This document shows positions 8,778 through 19,231 of a stretch of 64,000 nucleotides of DNA, piece after piece. Numbering within the stretch: the stretch's first letter is position 1; each line of letters begins with the position of its first letter. The DNA comes from Cohnella ginsengisoli (GTDB taxonomy: Bacteria; Bacillota; Bacilli; Paenibacillales; Paenibacillaceae). The stretch covers positions 682,001-746,000 of the forward strand of contig NZ_JAPDHZ010000003.1 of the NCBI RefSeq assembly GCF_029525555.1, written 5' to 3'. The notes under the pieces were generated by a model that saw only the letters and a program-made list of their open reading frames with translations, was not told the DNA's origin and did no database searches. Made by a program: the position numbers and the translations under genes.

Positions 8778-9701
8778 TCAAAGCTCAGCGTCTGCTGTCC
8801 AGCCGAACCAGTATTTAGTACCAACGGTAAACGGATTGGCTCCATCTGATATCCCGGTAAACCCTGCATCTGTAATGCGGTTGGCTAGTACGGTGGTTCC
8901 AATTGAATTTGCTGCAAATGCAGTCGAGACTTTACCGGGGCTTCCATTGTAGTCGTAGACGATGGTTGTTGGAGCTATGCGCATCCGAGTGAAGAAGTTT
9001 ACCTTTGTAGATGCAAGCCCGGTTGTTTCGGCAGAAGCGACTTCTCCGGCTGCGTTATCCAGTTTTTGCACCGGGACGAATCCTGTCGTGTAACAGGTCT
9101 GATAATAACGCTGGCAAAGGGCCAATTCCTCCGCAAAACTGCGAGGCTGGAAAGGCATAGCCGATAACCCGGCATTAAACTGTACTCGCGAGAGCGTCCC
9201 GACACCAAATTCGACGGTTACGTTTGTGCCTCCGGGAAGCAAGGCTGTGATGCCTGAAGCGGCATATGCGCCACCGTTAATCCTCCCTGTCGCTGTGCCT
9301 TGCCAAGATAGCGTATAATTGCCAGACTGCAAGGACGTTCCTTCGATCACCTGCTGCAGCGAACCGGCCGTGATTGTAAGGATTGATTCGCCGCCAGTCG
9401 TTGTGAAAGTGTAGGTGCATCCACTCGCGCCAGCCTTGAAGCGATCATGCCCGTATGCGCCGGCAGCGAGGATTACGGTTCCCAACTTTGAGCGCTGATT
9501 GACCAGGAAATTGCCGTTAATGATGCCTTGACGCAATATTCCGCTCATTCCAATGGCCGATGACCCACCGCTGTTTAATTCGGCCGCTAATTGATCAAGC
9601 AGCGACTGCATAGAGTCTCGAAATGCTGTTTCACTCGCCGGCGTTGTTGGAAACGAAGTCGTATTGCGATAGCCATCAGGCGGATTGAATGAAAATGTCA
9701 T
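8778..9701 (-). CDS. tail fibre / receptor-binding protein (307 aa)
   Basis: The N-terminus (FSFNPPDGYRNTTSFPTTPASE, then LLDQLAAELN) is typical of phage fibres, followed by GILRQGIINGNFLVNQR and Gly/Thr/Ser-rich beta segments (YTFTTTGGESILTITAGSL) resembling carbohydrate-binding fibre modules. FAEELALCQRYYQ is a recurring motif of Firmicute phage fibre proteins. It likely binds the host surface. It lies directly after the gp10-like tail protein. Confidence 0.75.
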   Translation of the reverse strand: MTFSFNPPDGYRNTTSFPTTPASETAFRDSMQSLLDQLAAELNSGGSSAIGMSGILRQGIINGNFLVNQRSKLGTVILAAGAYGHDRFKAGASGCTYTFTTTGGESILTITAGSLQQVIEGTSLQSGNYTLSWQGTATGRINGGAYAASGITALLPGGTNVTVEFGVGTLSRVQFNAGLSAMPFQPRSFAEELALCQRYYQTCYTTGFVPVQKLDNAAGEVASAETTGLASTKVNFFTRMRIAPTTIVYDYNGSPGKVSTAFAANSIGTTVLANRITDAGFTGISDGANPFTVGTKYWFGWTADAEL

Positions 9702-9713
9702 GAGGCACCTCCC

Positions 9714-11585
9714 CTATTTAACTTTCTTCACGGCCACATATGGAATTACAAGGCTCAGCAGCGTCAAGTTCTGATTCGCCGTGTTGTTGCTGAATTCGAT
9801 TTGGAAGTACTCGACTTTCCTCTGCTTGGGCTTCATACGGACAGGCGGCGGATACTGATTGACCGCCCACGACCAGTTAGCCCATGTCGCTTGATCCCAG
9901 CGGAACGAGCTGACGTTTACGCTCTCTTGGTCCAAAGTTTGACCGTTCTCGCTTATATATTTGATCGTAAAGAAGCTAAATCCACCGGCTTTCGCTGTAA
10001 ACCACAGGTAGGAAACGGTCTTGTACCAATCCGGCATGCCGAAATTGAACAATTTTGACCGCCATACACCGTTGATAGCGCCAGAAAAGTCACTCAGTAC
10101 GGTTGAAAACATTACAAGCCGGCCTAGGGTCCGATCACCGTAATAAATCGTTCGGTTGTCCTGAATCCAGCATGCCGCGTTGATGTTTGTTTGAGGAAAC
10201 CAAGCTAAAGCTTCTTCGTCTGCCGCCGTATTTCCAGTATTAGCGAACGGCGAAAGCTTGTAGTTCCACACATAAGCCTGATTGCCGACGCAGATCCAGT
10301 AATTCGAGCCATCGTCTACGCTTGTCGCTGCTGTCAGGGCCGTCTTCCCAAGATCAAGCAGCCCAGGACGGCCCGATGCGCCGTTGATGTTGCCGCTGAT
10401 GGGCCTTACATTGCGTTCATCCCGGATCGAAACCTGCACAATGACGAATAGGCCGAGCTCGGAATTGCCGAACACGACGTTATTGTCGATGACCTGGACG
10501 CTTCCAGGCATATCACACCCTACAGCGCCATTGATCCAGTACAAGGGGAACGACGCGCCGATCTGATCAGCACCCCAAAAGCCTTGAGTGACTGGGTTCT
10601 GATAGATTGTAAAGGCGATGCTTCGTTCTTTCAGATAAACGAGTTTATCGTAATGTTTCGCGCACGCGACAACCGCCTCTGCGCTGCTCCCTACGTCCGA
10701 GTATTCATTCTCCGGGAAATAGGTGGGATCTAGCAGCCCACTACGGAACACGCGATTCGGGTAGTTCGGGTTACCCCATAGGAACAGGCGCGTGTCGTTA
10801 TCTCCGCCGAAGTCGATAATGTACCGGCAGTTCTTGATACGGTTAATGTTGCCGCTGATCGTCTTGTACGCCGTGATCACCACGTTGTTCGTTCCGCTCG
10901 ATGGTGCGGCGGTAAATGTGACAACCCCGGTCGTTCGGTTTACCGCGAAGTCTGTAGTCTCTACCTTTGCAACGCCGTTAACCGTCGCTGTGACTGCTGT
11001 GGCGTCCAATCCCGTTAGCGGTAGGGTGTAAGCCGTTGCCGTACCATTGGCGCTGTACGAGGCTTTAAAGGCCGGTGTAAGAAGGTTAAATTGCTCGAAA
11101 GGCGTACCCCCACCTGTTGGCGCATTGGACATCGTAAGCGTCGGCACATAGGCGGCGGCTGTAACCTGCGATGCCGTCAGCGACGAGTCAATGACGATGT
11201 AATCCGTGCCGTTCAGGTAGTACAGTTTACCGTTGAATGCAAAAAACGACCCTTTGCTGTTCGCTAGGCCGCTTATGAGAGCTACAGGCGCGCTTGATCC
11301 GCTCTGTCGGTAGATAGCCGCACCCCAAGCGAATATCTTATTGCCTCCGAAAAGGCGTCCATACGCCCCGTTAACGCCACCTGCACCGAGAGAGGACGCA
11401 TAGACGTATCCTTGTCCATCGCGCTTAGAGAGCGTTCCTTGATCGTCTGCGACCATGTTGAGCATGTAGGGCGACTGTGTGTCCCGAAGCTGCGTCGGAT
11501 CGTATTTATAGCTCGCGCCTCCGTTTATCGCCTGTAACCTCAGTTCGTAGGATTTCGGCGGGCTGGCGCTCGTGAAAATCGGCAT
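9714..11585 (-). CDS. podovirus tail protein, gp10-like propeller (623 aa)
   Basis: The start MPIFTSASPPKSYELRLQAINGG with TQLRDTQSPYMLNM, and repeated blades (LFLWGNPNYPNRVFRS, YLKERSIAFTIYQ, NYWICVGNQAYVWN, NAACWIQDNRTIYYG) fit the beta-propeller tail accessory / nozzle proteins that close podovirus portals, such as P22 gp10. Residues about 170-245 are an inserted Ig-like hairpin module (ASYSANGTATAYTLPLTG). It sits between the connector and fibre genes. Assignment is from fold-like repeats and gene order. Confidence 0.7.
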   Translation of the reverse strand: MPIFTSASPPKSYELRLQAINGGASYKYDPTQLRDTQSPYMLNMVADDQGTLSKRDGQGYVYASSLGAGGVNGAYGRLFGGNKIFAWGAAIYRQSGSSAPVALISGLANSKGSFFAFNGKLYYLNGTDYIVIDSSLTASQVTAAAYVPTLTMSNAPTGGGTPFEQFNLLTPAFKASYSANGTATAYTLPLTGLDATAVTATVNGVAKVETTDFAVNRTTGVVTFTAAPSSGTNNVVITAYKTISGNINRIKNCRYIIDFGGDNDTRLFLWGNPNYPNRVFRSGLLDPTYFPENEYSDVGSSAEAVVACAKHYDKLVYLKERSIAFTIYQNPVTQGFWGADQIGASFPLYWINGAVGCDMPGSVQVIDNNVVFGNSELGLFVIVQVSIRDERNVRPISGNINGASGRPGLLDLGKTALTAATSVDDGSNYWICVGNQAYVWNYKLSPFANTGNTAADEEALAWFPQTNINAACWIQDNRTIYYGDRTLGRLVMFSTVLSDFSGAINGVWRSKLFNFGMPDWYKTVSYLWFTAKAGGFSFFTIKYISENGQTLDQESVNVSSFRWDQATWANWSWAVNQYPPPVRMKPKQRKVEYFQIEFSNNTANQNLTLLSLVIPYVAVKKVK

Positions 11586-11586
11586 A

Positions 11587-12181
11587 TTACCACCTCACTA
11601 CGGATCTGCCGCGCTTGGGATACTCAATCTCGCGCTTAAAAGACTTGCCGAGACGCTCGTAATAGATGTTGAGCAGCTTATTGGAGATCCCCTCATTCTC
11701 GTCAGCGATTACCATGCCGCCAAGATAGTAAGGGATCATGTCTTGCGTATATGGATCAACCTCAAACTCGGTATCGTCCGTCGTTGTGTCGGTGATTGTT
11801 GTCGGATATCGGTAATAACGGAGCGTGAAGACGCCAGAGAGCCCGGAGTTGACCCAAAACAGCCCGTCTTCGAGTTTATATTCATAAAAAAGGATAGCTG
11901 TTCAGGCGGACGTTACGGAAATCCTTGATGTCAACGGGTAGCGCGTACTTGTCGTAGCCGTCTTCTGTAACGGTTGGCGATGTCGCCGTGGTATCGAGCC
12001 TGTATGTAGCGTCGATTCCGACTTTGTCGGATATCTCGCCTTGGCAATAATCCGCCAGATTGTTCATGCGTAGCCGGTAATCGGCGTTCTTCACATCGGA
12101 AATGAGCGCCCCGTTGTTGGAGTACTCGTTAATGAGCTGTACGGCCCTTGTCTTGGCCTGTCCCAGGTTCAACCTGATCAC
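11587..12181 (-). CDS. head-tail connector / adaptor protein (about 197 aa)
   Basis: The N-terminal part MIRLNLGQAKTRAVQLINEYS and LRMNNLADYCQGEI resemble head-completion adaptors. As printed it stops at 11882. Shortening the A run 11886-11891 (plus strand) by one base continues as FYEYKLEDGLFWV to KRGRSVVRW, ending 4 nt before the tail gene. The restored length fits P22 gp4-like adaptors. Its start overlaps the previous gene's end. Confidence 0.65.
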
Positions 12182-12564
12182 CCCGCATTGCCGTAATAGG
12201 CAAGTTCCTTCACTGGCCGGTGCATGTCCTTGGCGTATTCACGCGCCAGGTTATCGATTTCAAGCTGCTGCCTGCGTTCTCGTGCCGCATCGGACTCTTG
12301 AACCGCCTTTGTAGCCGAAAACCCGGTGACCGTATGAATCTCCCGAATGCGCCGGTATACTCTCGCGTCAAGCGTGGAATACCCGGACTGTGGTATCTTC
12401 ATGATCGCCGTCTCTGTAACGCCGTCCATAATCAGCCATGTGTTATCGGCCTCTTTGTGCATGACGTACAGGTCCGGGTCGTACTCCTGCAGCCGTTTTT
12501 CAATATCGTTGATGTCGTTGATGAAAACGCGTTGATAGCCTTCGAAATAGTGCCGGTTCATCAT
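12178..12564 (-). CDS. phage head protein of unknown function (128 aa)
   Basis: A charged, helical protein (MMNRHYFEGYQRVFINDIND, YVMHKEADNTWLIMDG, AARERRQQLEIDNLAREY) between capsid and connector genes. The position suggests head completion or decoration. Family not recognised. Confidence 0.65.
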   Translation of the reverse strand: MMNRHYFEGYQRVFINDINDIEKRLQEYDPDLYVMHKEADNTWLIMDGVTETAIMKIPQSGYSTLDARVYRRIREIHTVTGFSATKAVQESDAARERRQQLEIDNLAREYAKDMHRPVKELAYYGNAG

Positions 12565-12580
12565 AATCCCCCCTGAGACA

Positions 12581-12608
12581 TAAGAAAGGAGGGCCTCTAG
12601 GACCCTCC
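12581..12608 (-). terminator. terminator after the major capsid gene
   Basis: GGAGGG and CCCTCC form a 6-bp stem (with two further inner pairs), followed on the minus strand by TTTCTTATG. A partial terminator here would raise capsid mRNA relative to downstream tail mRNA. Confidence 0.6.
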
Positions 12609-12630
12609 AAACCTAATTAATTTCCATATT

Positions 12631-13806
12631 TTAGTAGCCCGTCGCCATGGTCACCCCGGTTAGAGCGCCGAACGCGTTGCGAGCGTGGCAGACCATCGTG
12701 TAGTACCAGAACGCCGTAGCTTCATACGCCGGCGTGTTGGCGACACGGCTGAACATGGAGCCGTCTTCCTCCATGAAGTCCAGTTCGGACGTTTGGTACA
12801 GCCCCAGGTCGTCCCAGTTGCCGCCGTAGATCGTGCTGTCCGGCATGTAGCGGTCGACTACCATCGGCAAGCCGTCGAACTCCAGGGCATCATAGCCGCC
12901 TTCCAGTTTGATCGAGTTTACGTAGCGCTTGTTCGACTGCAAAAGCGCTTCATATGCCGCGCGTACGCCGTGACCGGCAGAAATCCACTCGACCTTCTTG
13001 CCGGATGCGATGTCGATATAGTCGATCATTCGACGAATAGCTGCTTCAGAAATCGCGCCGTTGATTGCGATAACATTCGACTTCCACCACGAGTACGTTC
13101 CCGGTGCGAGACCTTGCAGCGTGGACGTTGCCGAGATGATACCGGAAAGGCCCATCGGGTCAAGGTTCAGCGTACCCGAAACCACGGCATAGTCGGTGGC
13201 GGCCGTCGTAACTGCTGCGCCGGAAATCGTGATCGTGTCTGCGATCAGGTCAACAGACGTTACCGTTCTGCCCGGTACCGTCACCGTGCCGCCAGAGTTT
13301 ACGATGTCGATCACCATGCCGACGAAGAATGCCTTTGAGTTGTCGAGGTTCAACGTGTTAACCGTCGTGTTGACAGCGAACGTAGCGAGCTTGCCCGTGC
13401 CATCGCCCAGGGATGCACGACGGACATAGTTCTGCATGTCCGTTACAAGGCCCTTAACTTCTGCCTCCATCTCCTTCAGGTACGTGGCCGCGTCCTTCTT
13501 CGTCGCCTGGATCGCCGCGTTAGATACCTGCAGGCGGCCATGAATGTAACCAACGTTCCCCGTCGAGCTCTTGTAGGATTGGTTGCCGGCCGTAGGCAGC
13601 GTGCCGGTTTCCGTGCCCGAACCGACGCCGGAGTTGCGTCCGAAGTGGTGGGTGATGTTGAAGTTCTTGCCGCCCCCGCCGATCGTCTCAGCCTTTTTCA
13701 TGAGCTGCTGGATGAAGTAGTTCGAGCCGTTGTTGACTTGCTCCCGGATCTTCGGGATATAGTCGACTTTCAGAGCATCGGCGATTGTAGAGAGTGTTGC
13801 TGGCAT
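12631..13806 (-). CDS. major capsid protein (391 aa)
   Basis: The product [18 protein letters not shown] has [39 protein letters not shown] and a C-terminal [17 protein letters not shown]. Length, its place right after the scaffold gene and the helical N-arm/beta layout fit an HK97-fold capsid protein. Residues about 165-215 look like an inserted beta domain ([21 protein letters not shown]). A good ribosome site (AAGGAG) precedes ATG 13806, and a terminator-like hairpin follows. Confidence 0.85.
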   Translation of the reverse strand: MPATLSTIADALKVDYIPKIREQVNNGSNYFIQQLMKKAETIGGGGKNFNITHHFGRNSGVGSGTETGTLPTAGNQSYKSSTGNVGYIHGRLQVSNAAIQATKKDAATYLKEMEAEVKGLVTDMQNYVRRASLGDGTGKLATFAVNTTVNTLNLDNSKAFFVGMVIDIVNSGGTVTVPGRTVTSVDLIADTITISGAAVTTAATDYAVVSGTLNLDPMGLSGIISATSTLQGLAPGTYSWWKSNVIAINGAISEAAIRRMIDYIDIASGKKVEWISAGHGVRAAYEALLQSNKRYVNSIKLEGGYDALEFDGLPMVVDRYMPDSTIYGGNWDDLGLYQTSELDFMEEDGSMFSRVANTPAYEATAFWYYTMVCHARNAFGALTGVTMATGY

Positions 13807-13820
13807 TGTACATTACTCCT

Positions 13821-14618
13821 TTAGGATGATTGTTGTTGGGATTTGATGCGGTCTAGTGCGCGCTGGCGCAAATCAGTCCATGAAAGCTTCGATGTATCTT
13901 CGTGCACAACACCAGGACTGCCAGAGCCTTCAACACGCGGCCCCTTCTTGCTCTCGAGGTACTCTTTCACGGCGATTTCTTTCGCCTTCTCGGCCGTCTC
14001 CCTGGCCTGCGTAAGCTCTTGTTCGAGCTGTTCGGCCCTGAGTGCCTTGTAAGCCACTTGGTAGTTCTGCAGGCCGTTTTCGATCATGTAAGCCTCGATC
14101 TCGTCAGCATTCGCGCCCTTCTCGGATGCGAAGGCGGCGATCTCGGATTTAAAATTGGTGTACCAGTTGTGAAGCTCTTGCTGCTTTTCGATCTCGTCCG
14201 CTTTGGCCGCTTTTTCTTCCAGAACTTCAAGGCGGCGCTGCATTTCCGGTGTGATCGCGTTCTGCTCTGCGCGTTGTTGTAGGCGTTCCATTTCGATTTG
14301 CTCCTTGAGCGTCATGGCGTCTACTCCGTTAAGTTCCTGGAGATAAGCGCTCAGCTCTTTGTGCACATCGTAGTCGCCGTACTTCTCGCGTACTTCCTGC
14401 TCCCACTTCTCTCGTTCAGCTTTGATCGCCTTTTCGCTATGCTCACGCAGGCGCTTGGCGAACGAGCTTTCGGTTTCCGTGGGTGTTTCTTCCGCTGGTG
14501 CTTCCTGTGTCGGGGCGGTCCCTTCACTAACGACCTCTTCGGTCGTCCCTTCAACGCTAGGGGCAGCACCAATATCCCCATCCATTTCATAGAGGGGATG
14601 TAATCGGAATTCGAACAT
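13821..14618 (-). CDS. capsid scaffolding protein (265 aa)
   Basis: Acidic, Glu/Ala/Lys-rich and almost wholly helical: EETPTETESSFAKRLREH, then RRLEVLEEKAAKADEIEKQQ coiled coil, EAYMIENGLQNYQVAYKALRA, and a basic C-terminus (DLRQRALDRIKSQQQSS) of the kind that contacts capsid subunits. The position between portal and capsid is diagnostic. Confidence 0.8.
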   Translation of the reverse strand: MFEFRLHPLYEMDGDIGAAPSVEGTTEEVVSEGTAPTQEAPAEETPTETESSFAKRLREHSEKAIKAEREKWEQEVREKYGDYDVHKELSAYLQELNGVDAMTLKEQIEMERLQQRAEQNAITPEMQRRLEVLEEKAAKADEIEKQQELHNWYTNFKSEIAAFASEKGANADEIEAYMIENGLQNYQVAYKALRAEQLEQELTQARETAEKAKEIAVKEYLESKKGPRVEGSGSPGVVHEDTSKLSWTDLRQRALDRIKSQQQSS

Positions 14619-14690
14619 ATAAAATCCTCCTTGTGTGGGCGGCGCAACTCCACACGATCAACGCCGCAACGAATTAGATTGCAGATGAAA

Positions 14691-14716
14691 GGGCTACCGC
14701 TGCTCTGCGATAGCCC
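14691..14716 (-). other. stem-loop between portal and scaffold genes
   Basis: GGGCTATCGC and GCGGTAGCCC form a 10-bp stem with one T-G pair. In the transcription direction scaffold and capsid lie upstream and the portal downstream was already transcribed, so the hairpin sits just after the portal stop. Its T tract (TTTC) is weak, suggesting mRNA processing or partial termination that sets portal-to-capsid dosage. Confidence 0.45.
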
Positions 14717-14718
14717 CG

Positions 14719-16852
14719 TTAAAGCCTTGTTTTCATTTGTGCTGTTTGAAGCGCCGTATTCGCCCGTAGAGCCTCGCTGTTGGCCTTGGCCTGGTTGTCC
14801 ACCTGCTTCATCTCGAGCGCCCTCTGATGCTGCTTGTCGGCCTCTTCCGCTTGTGCTGCTTGTTGCTCTTGTGCCGCCGCCGCTTGTTGTTGCATCTCAG
14901 CTTGTGCCGGAGCGTTGATCGCATCGATGTGCTGCTGTACGTGCATATCAACGAGCGCTCGCATTTGATCGGTAAGCTCTTGCCGGTAAACCGACGACTT
15001 CCTAAACAGATTGTGATTGTACAGATGCACCGTGTGGTCGTCAGAGTCCCACACCTTCGGCATGCCGGGGATCGGCTGCGGCGGTAGCTGTGGGTTCTGT
15101 ACGCCTTGCATAGCGAGTTCCTGCGTATTCATGTTGAATGCCTGCCACTCGGCCAGATACTGCGCCACAAGTTCTTGTGCCTGCGGATCTTGGTTCGTGT
15201 CTTCAAACTGCTTGTTCTCCATCTTGGAATTGTTCTCGTCGAGCTGCTTTTGCTCGAACAGCTCGTTGGAGTCGCCGAGCCCAAGCATTCGCAGGAGCGT
15301 ATTGGAGTCTGGCTGCCCCTGGTCGTTGACGATCGCGCCCTTGTCCCACAGCGTTAAGATGCGCTCTTGCTGCGCGGACTTCATCTCTGGCAGGCTCGAG
15401 CCTTGAATGATGTTAATGTCCTCTTCGCCGCTCAGGTCCGATCCGGTGAAGCTGACAAGCTCGATCTCGTTGTCTGCCCCAAGAATGCGTCCCATCCGCT
15501 CCTCCGTGTAATGCTTCTTCATCAGCCGGAGCACGCGTTTGAGGAGTTTCTTCATGCCGCGCTCGTAGTTCTGCGAGTTGACGGCCATCTTCTCGTTTTC
15601 CTGCTCAACCATGAGCTGCAAGCCGGATGCGGTGTCCAGACCGGCAGGCAATCGCCCTTGGCTGACCTCTCGAGCGCCAGACATGTCGTCAATCATTCGG
15701 TTATAGTACTCGATCACCCGGTCAAATCCGTTCGGTAGATCCGCACCCGGCACACGTTGCACCGCGCCACCATTTGAGGCGTTGTATTCGATGATGCCGC
15801 TGATCTCGTCGTTTAGCTGATCCTCGTCGACGTTGCTTCCCAAGGGCACGAGCCACTTGGTAGAACCCATCTTCTTCATGTTCGTCGCCATCATCGTCAG
15901 CATGATGTTGAGATTGCGCTGAATGGGCAGCATCGCCTCGATAAACGCTTTGTACTTCACGCTACCCGGGATCGGGATGTCGCCGAAGATGATATACGGG
16001 ATCTCGCCTGCGTTTTCGTCTGAGTCCAAGTATTCCGACCGTGTCGTCGTCACCTTGAGCCCATTCGGGTACTTCTTACACGGCTTCATCCAGAGTTCGC
16101 GGACCATGACCATGTGCTTATTCTTCTTCGTGGCATCAATGCCGTTGGAATACTGCTGCGTTACGTCGAAGCTCGGCGCATACGATACGTTCTCGTCCGC
16201 CTGAACCTCTTTGCCGTACTTCTCCTTGACGTAATCAATGTCTCGCGGCTTCTCCTCGACAATCCAACGAATTTCGTCGTCAGTCGTGGCCGCTGGGTCA
16301 ATGAACAGTGTTAGCGGATCGCATATCCTGCAGCGAATCTCGCCGGTATGGATGGATTGCATATCTTTCTCGTAGCCCGGTTCGCCCTCTTCAGGCGTGA
16401 TGTCCTGCCCTGCCTCGGGATCAAAAAAAGACCTTAGCCGCGCAATATCCCTTAACGTCGTTGTTAAGGTGTATATCGCGTGTCTTAAGGTCCATTTCCT
16501 CTTCGTCCCACCAGGAGTGAATGAACTTCGTGCCGGCTTTTGCTACCTCGATCCGGTCTTGATCGTTCGTGTCTGGTGTAACGTCGTATTTGATGCGGTT
16601 CTTGGTCTGCTTGGCTAGCTTGACCTGTACCCTTTGCCCGATAACATTGTGAGTGATGCGTTCCTGACCGTCATCGATCGGTAATTCTCGGATAGTCCGG
16701 GCTGATCTGTCCCACCCGATCCACTGATTGCCTACGTAATAGTTCAGATTGATGAGCATTTGCTTGCGCATCGCCCAATCTTCGCCTTGCTTCTTCAGCT
16801 CTTCGACCTTCTGCACCCATTCCGTCTCGCTCAACGTCTTCTTATCGTCCAT
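14719..16852 (-). CDS. portal protein (about 711 aa)
   Basis: The N-terminus (MLINLNYYVGNQWIGWD, ERITHNVIGQRVQVKLAKQ) and core (IPYIIFGDIPIPGSVKY, MLPIQRNLNIMLTMM, MSGAREVSQGRLPAGLD, GMKKLLKRVLRLMKKH) fit P22-type portals. The C-terminus is a Gln/Ala-rich coiled coil (AQAEMQQQAAAAQEQQ). As printed it is two ORFs (16421-16852 and 14719-16362). Removing one base from the A run 16423-16429 (plus strand) joins them through KVFFDPEAGQDI. It follows the terminase and small late genes. Confidence 0.85.
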
Positions 16853-16881
16853 TTCACACCCCCTTTCGCTGCCTTTGCGCC

Positions 16882-17121
16882 TTATTCAGCCGTTTTGGGC
16901 TTTGGCCCTCTACGTTTAGGCGTCGTGCCGTCTGCAGCGCCTTCTGTGCCTTCCTGCGGCGTCAGGATGATGTCGTACCCCGGGATGGTCAGCTCGGAGA
17001 CATCGACTGGCAGGAATGCGAATGTATTGTCTACCTCTGCCTTCCTCTCGTTCATCTCTTCGAGTGATTCCGCAGCGGCGTATGCGATGGTGTTGCCGAT
17101 CTCAAGCTTGAATAGTTTCAT
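16882..17121 (-). CDS. small late phage protein (79 aa)
   Basis: MKLFKLEIGNTIAYAAAESLEE to KRRGPKPKTAE. The start at 17121 is chosen for the AGGGGGG ribosome site; in-frame codons further up overlap the previous gene. Its basic tail may bind DNA. Position just upstream of the portal suggests a head-associated or decoration role. Family unknown. Confidence 0.6.
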   Translation of the reverse strand: MKLFKLEIGNTIAYAAAESLEEMNERKAEVDNTFAFLPVDVSELTIPGYDIILTPQEGTEGAADGTTPKRRGPKPKTAE

Positions 17122-17273
17122 GGTGGTTCCCCCCTGTCTACTTCTTTCACACATGCGAGCACTTCGTGAACTAAGGAGTGTGCTACCGTCTCTGGCGAGC
17201 TACGCTCTATAGCATCGGGGTGGACAAACACACAGCAATCAACGCCCTTGTACTTGAACCCAACCTGGATCAT
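17118..17273 (-). CDS. small late phage protein (51 aa)
   Basis: MIQVGFKYKGVDCCVFVHPD to DRGEPP. It is linked by ATGA overlaps to both neighbours, which supports translation. Function unknown. Confidence 0.55.
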   Translation of the reverse strand: MIQVGFKYKGVDCCVFVHPDAIERSSPETVAHSLVHEVLACVKEVDRGEPP

Positions 17274-17503
17274 ACCGGTATCAAATCCCCTTCCCGTTTT
17301 GGCTCTTCCTTCTGCGCCTTGATGACCTTAACCTCGGCCTGCTTGTAATGGTCGAAACTAGGCGCTTGAATGCGATCTAGCAGCTTCTGACGCTCCTCCT
17401 GCAGGCTCTCCACGTGCCTGCGGTGGTCTTGCCTGTCTTTGTGCATAAACAGCAAAAGAACGCCGATAACGGCGCTCAGGATGGCGTAGACGGTATAGGT
17501 CAT
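17270..17503 (-). CDS. membrane-anchored coiled-coil protein (77 aa)
   Basis: One N-terminal TM helix (YTVYAILSAVIGVLLLFM) is followed by a charged helix (RHVESLQEERQKLLDRI). Such spanin- or holin-like architectures occur in phages, but it lies between terminase and portal genes and no function is assigned. Confidence 0.6.
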   Translation of the reverse strand: MTYTVYAILSAVIGVLLLFMHKDRQDHRRHVESLQEERQKLLDRIQAPSFDHYKQAEVKVIKAQKEEPKREGDLIPV

Positions 17504-17742
17504 TTCTTGCTCTCTTTCTGCTGCTTCCGCTCGGCATCGTCAGCGCGCTTCTTTCTGACTCTCTCCAGCTCAGCAAATGCGTTTTGGAACTGCTGCACCA
17601 CTAGATGCACCTCATTCTCGATCTTGCGATCAAATACAAGGTTGGCAATGATGTCCTCGCCGTACACATCGTCTTGCGTGATCTTGACGCCGACCTGCTC
17701 GGGATGGGCCGGAATATCGATGCCCGATTCAAGCGTGATCAT
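17500..17742 (-). CDS. small late phage protein (80 aa)
   Basis: MITLESGIDIPAHPEQVGVK with a helical, basic C-terminus (AFAELERVRKKRADDAERK). It follows TerL after a 20-nt gap. Function unknown. Confidence 0.6.
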   Translation of the reverse strand: MITLESGIDIPAHPEQVGVKITQDDVYGEDIIANLVFDRKIENEVHLVVQQFQNAFAELERVRKKRADDAERKQQKESKK

Positions 17743-17763
17743 GGTTGCACCCCCTGGATATTG

Positions 17764-19231
17764 TCATTTACATTTACCCATTAAACGGCTGCTATACCCT
17801 TTTTTTGGCTTACCTTGCTTGGCGATGTTTCGGCGCACTCTTGCTTCAGGGCTGATGTCCGGAACCTTTGGAAGTGGCTTGGTCGGTGACGGCCTGCTCA
17901 TCACTCCATACCTCAGTGCGTCGGGCGCATGGTCCAAAGGATGCTCTGCAACATCCTCGGGGTACGTATCATCTACGACCATGCTCGGTAGCGCCTCGAT
18001 CAAGCCCCGGCAGTTGTTGAATATCTTAAGCCGCGCAGCCTTGTAAGTCTCTCCGCTGACCGGGTCCGTCTCATCGAATGGGTGTAGCCATTCCCTCACA
18101 CGCTTCCATCCGTTGACGCGCTCTTTGGTAGCTTGGATCATCGGTATGCCCTTCTGAGCGAACACCTCGAAAGGTGCCTCTCCGCTCGTCTTTCCCTTGT
18201 TCCAGAACGATGTATCTCCTACGGTGTAGTCGATGTGCTCATCTTGTGGAGACATCGCTATTACCTTGTCCGCCTGCTCGCTAGATAACAGCTTGGATTG
18301 GATCAGCTCGCGGTAGATGTACAAGTTCCCTTCGCGATCTATCGCCCCCCACAAGCATACAAACGGGTCATTGTAGCCCTCGTCCATCATCCTGAACCGT
18401 TTCCAGTCACTCGGAATGGTGAATGGCTCTACGACGTGTATAGCGCGGCTGAACTCGCTGAAGTATTGGCCGGCGAATGTATCCCAGTCACCCTCAAGGA
18501 GCTGCTTGCGTTCTGCGTCCGACAGCGCCATGAGCCTTGCCACATACCCTGGGTCATTCTCGATTAAAGCTTTATTATCAAACACATTGGCCGGGATGAA
18601 GATTCGCTTACGCTTGATCGGCTGACCTGCATTCGGCGTCCCTTCCGGCCAGTGTAATGGGTTGCCGTTGTCGTCGTATTCCTGCACGTCGTGTACTTCT
18701 TCAGGTGGACCAATGTCGATGAAACGACGCTTAACCCATGAGTGGCCGACGCCCCCCTGGGTTGGTTGTGCTCTTTACCGCTCTCGGGTATGGCTTGCTT
18801 CCCCGGAGACGCGAAAGCATGTATACGTACCATCGTTCCTCGAATTGCGTTAACTCTTCCCAACGGATCTGATCGTACTCCGCGCCCTGGTAGTTCATGT
18901 AGTTCGAATCGTTGTCCCAGTAGGCAAGCTCAATCACGCTGCCGTTGATGAACACCCATTCATGCTTTGACTGGTTGTACTTCCCCAGTTCCTTCGGGTA
19001 CACCTGCAACGTCCGCATGATGATCGATCGTTGTAAGTCGGGGAATGTCCGCCTGAATACGACCTGCCGGCTGTTCGGGTACTGCAACGCATATTTAAGC
19101 GCGTCCCAAATCGTAGCTTCTGACTTCCCTCCGCCAGCTGCGCCGCCATATAGAAGCTCGTCCACGTCCTTGGCTTGATGGTACTTCGCTTGTCGCGGCT
19201 GCGGCTTGTATGGAATGACTAGTGTCGCCAT
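17764..19231 (-). CDS. terminase large subunit (about 488 aa)
   Basis: ATPase domain: Walker A YGGAAGGGKSE (residues about 28-38), arginine region VVFRRTFPDL, Walker B-like YDQIRWEELTQF, motif KSTTNPGG. Nuclease domain: GAIDREGNLYIYRE, TVGDTSFWNKG and DHAPDALRYG, supplying RNase H-fold acidic residues. As printed it breaks at 18731/18687; removing one base from the C run 18752-18757 restores TNPGGVGHSWVKRRFI. It packages DNA with the portal. The start overlaps the TerS stop (TAATG). Confidence 0.92.

Noticed and set aside
16362..16429. Programmed frameshift in the portal gene
   Set aside because: The break is at a 7-base run like all other overcalls, with no stem-loop or stop-adjacent heptamer, and both halves are needed for one portal.
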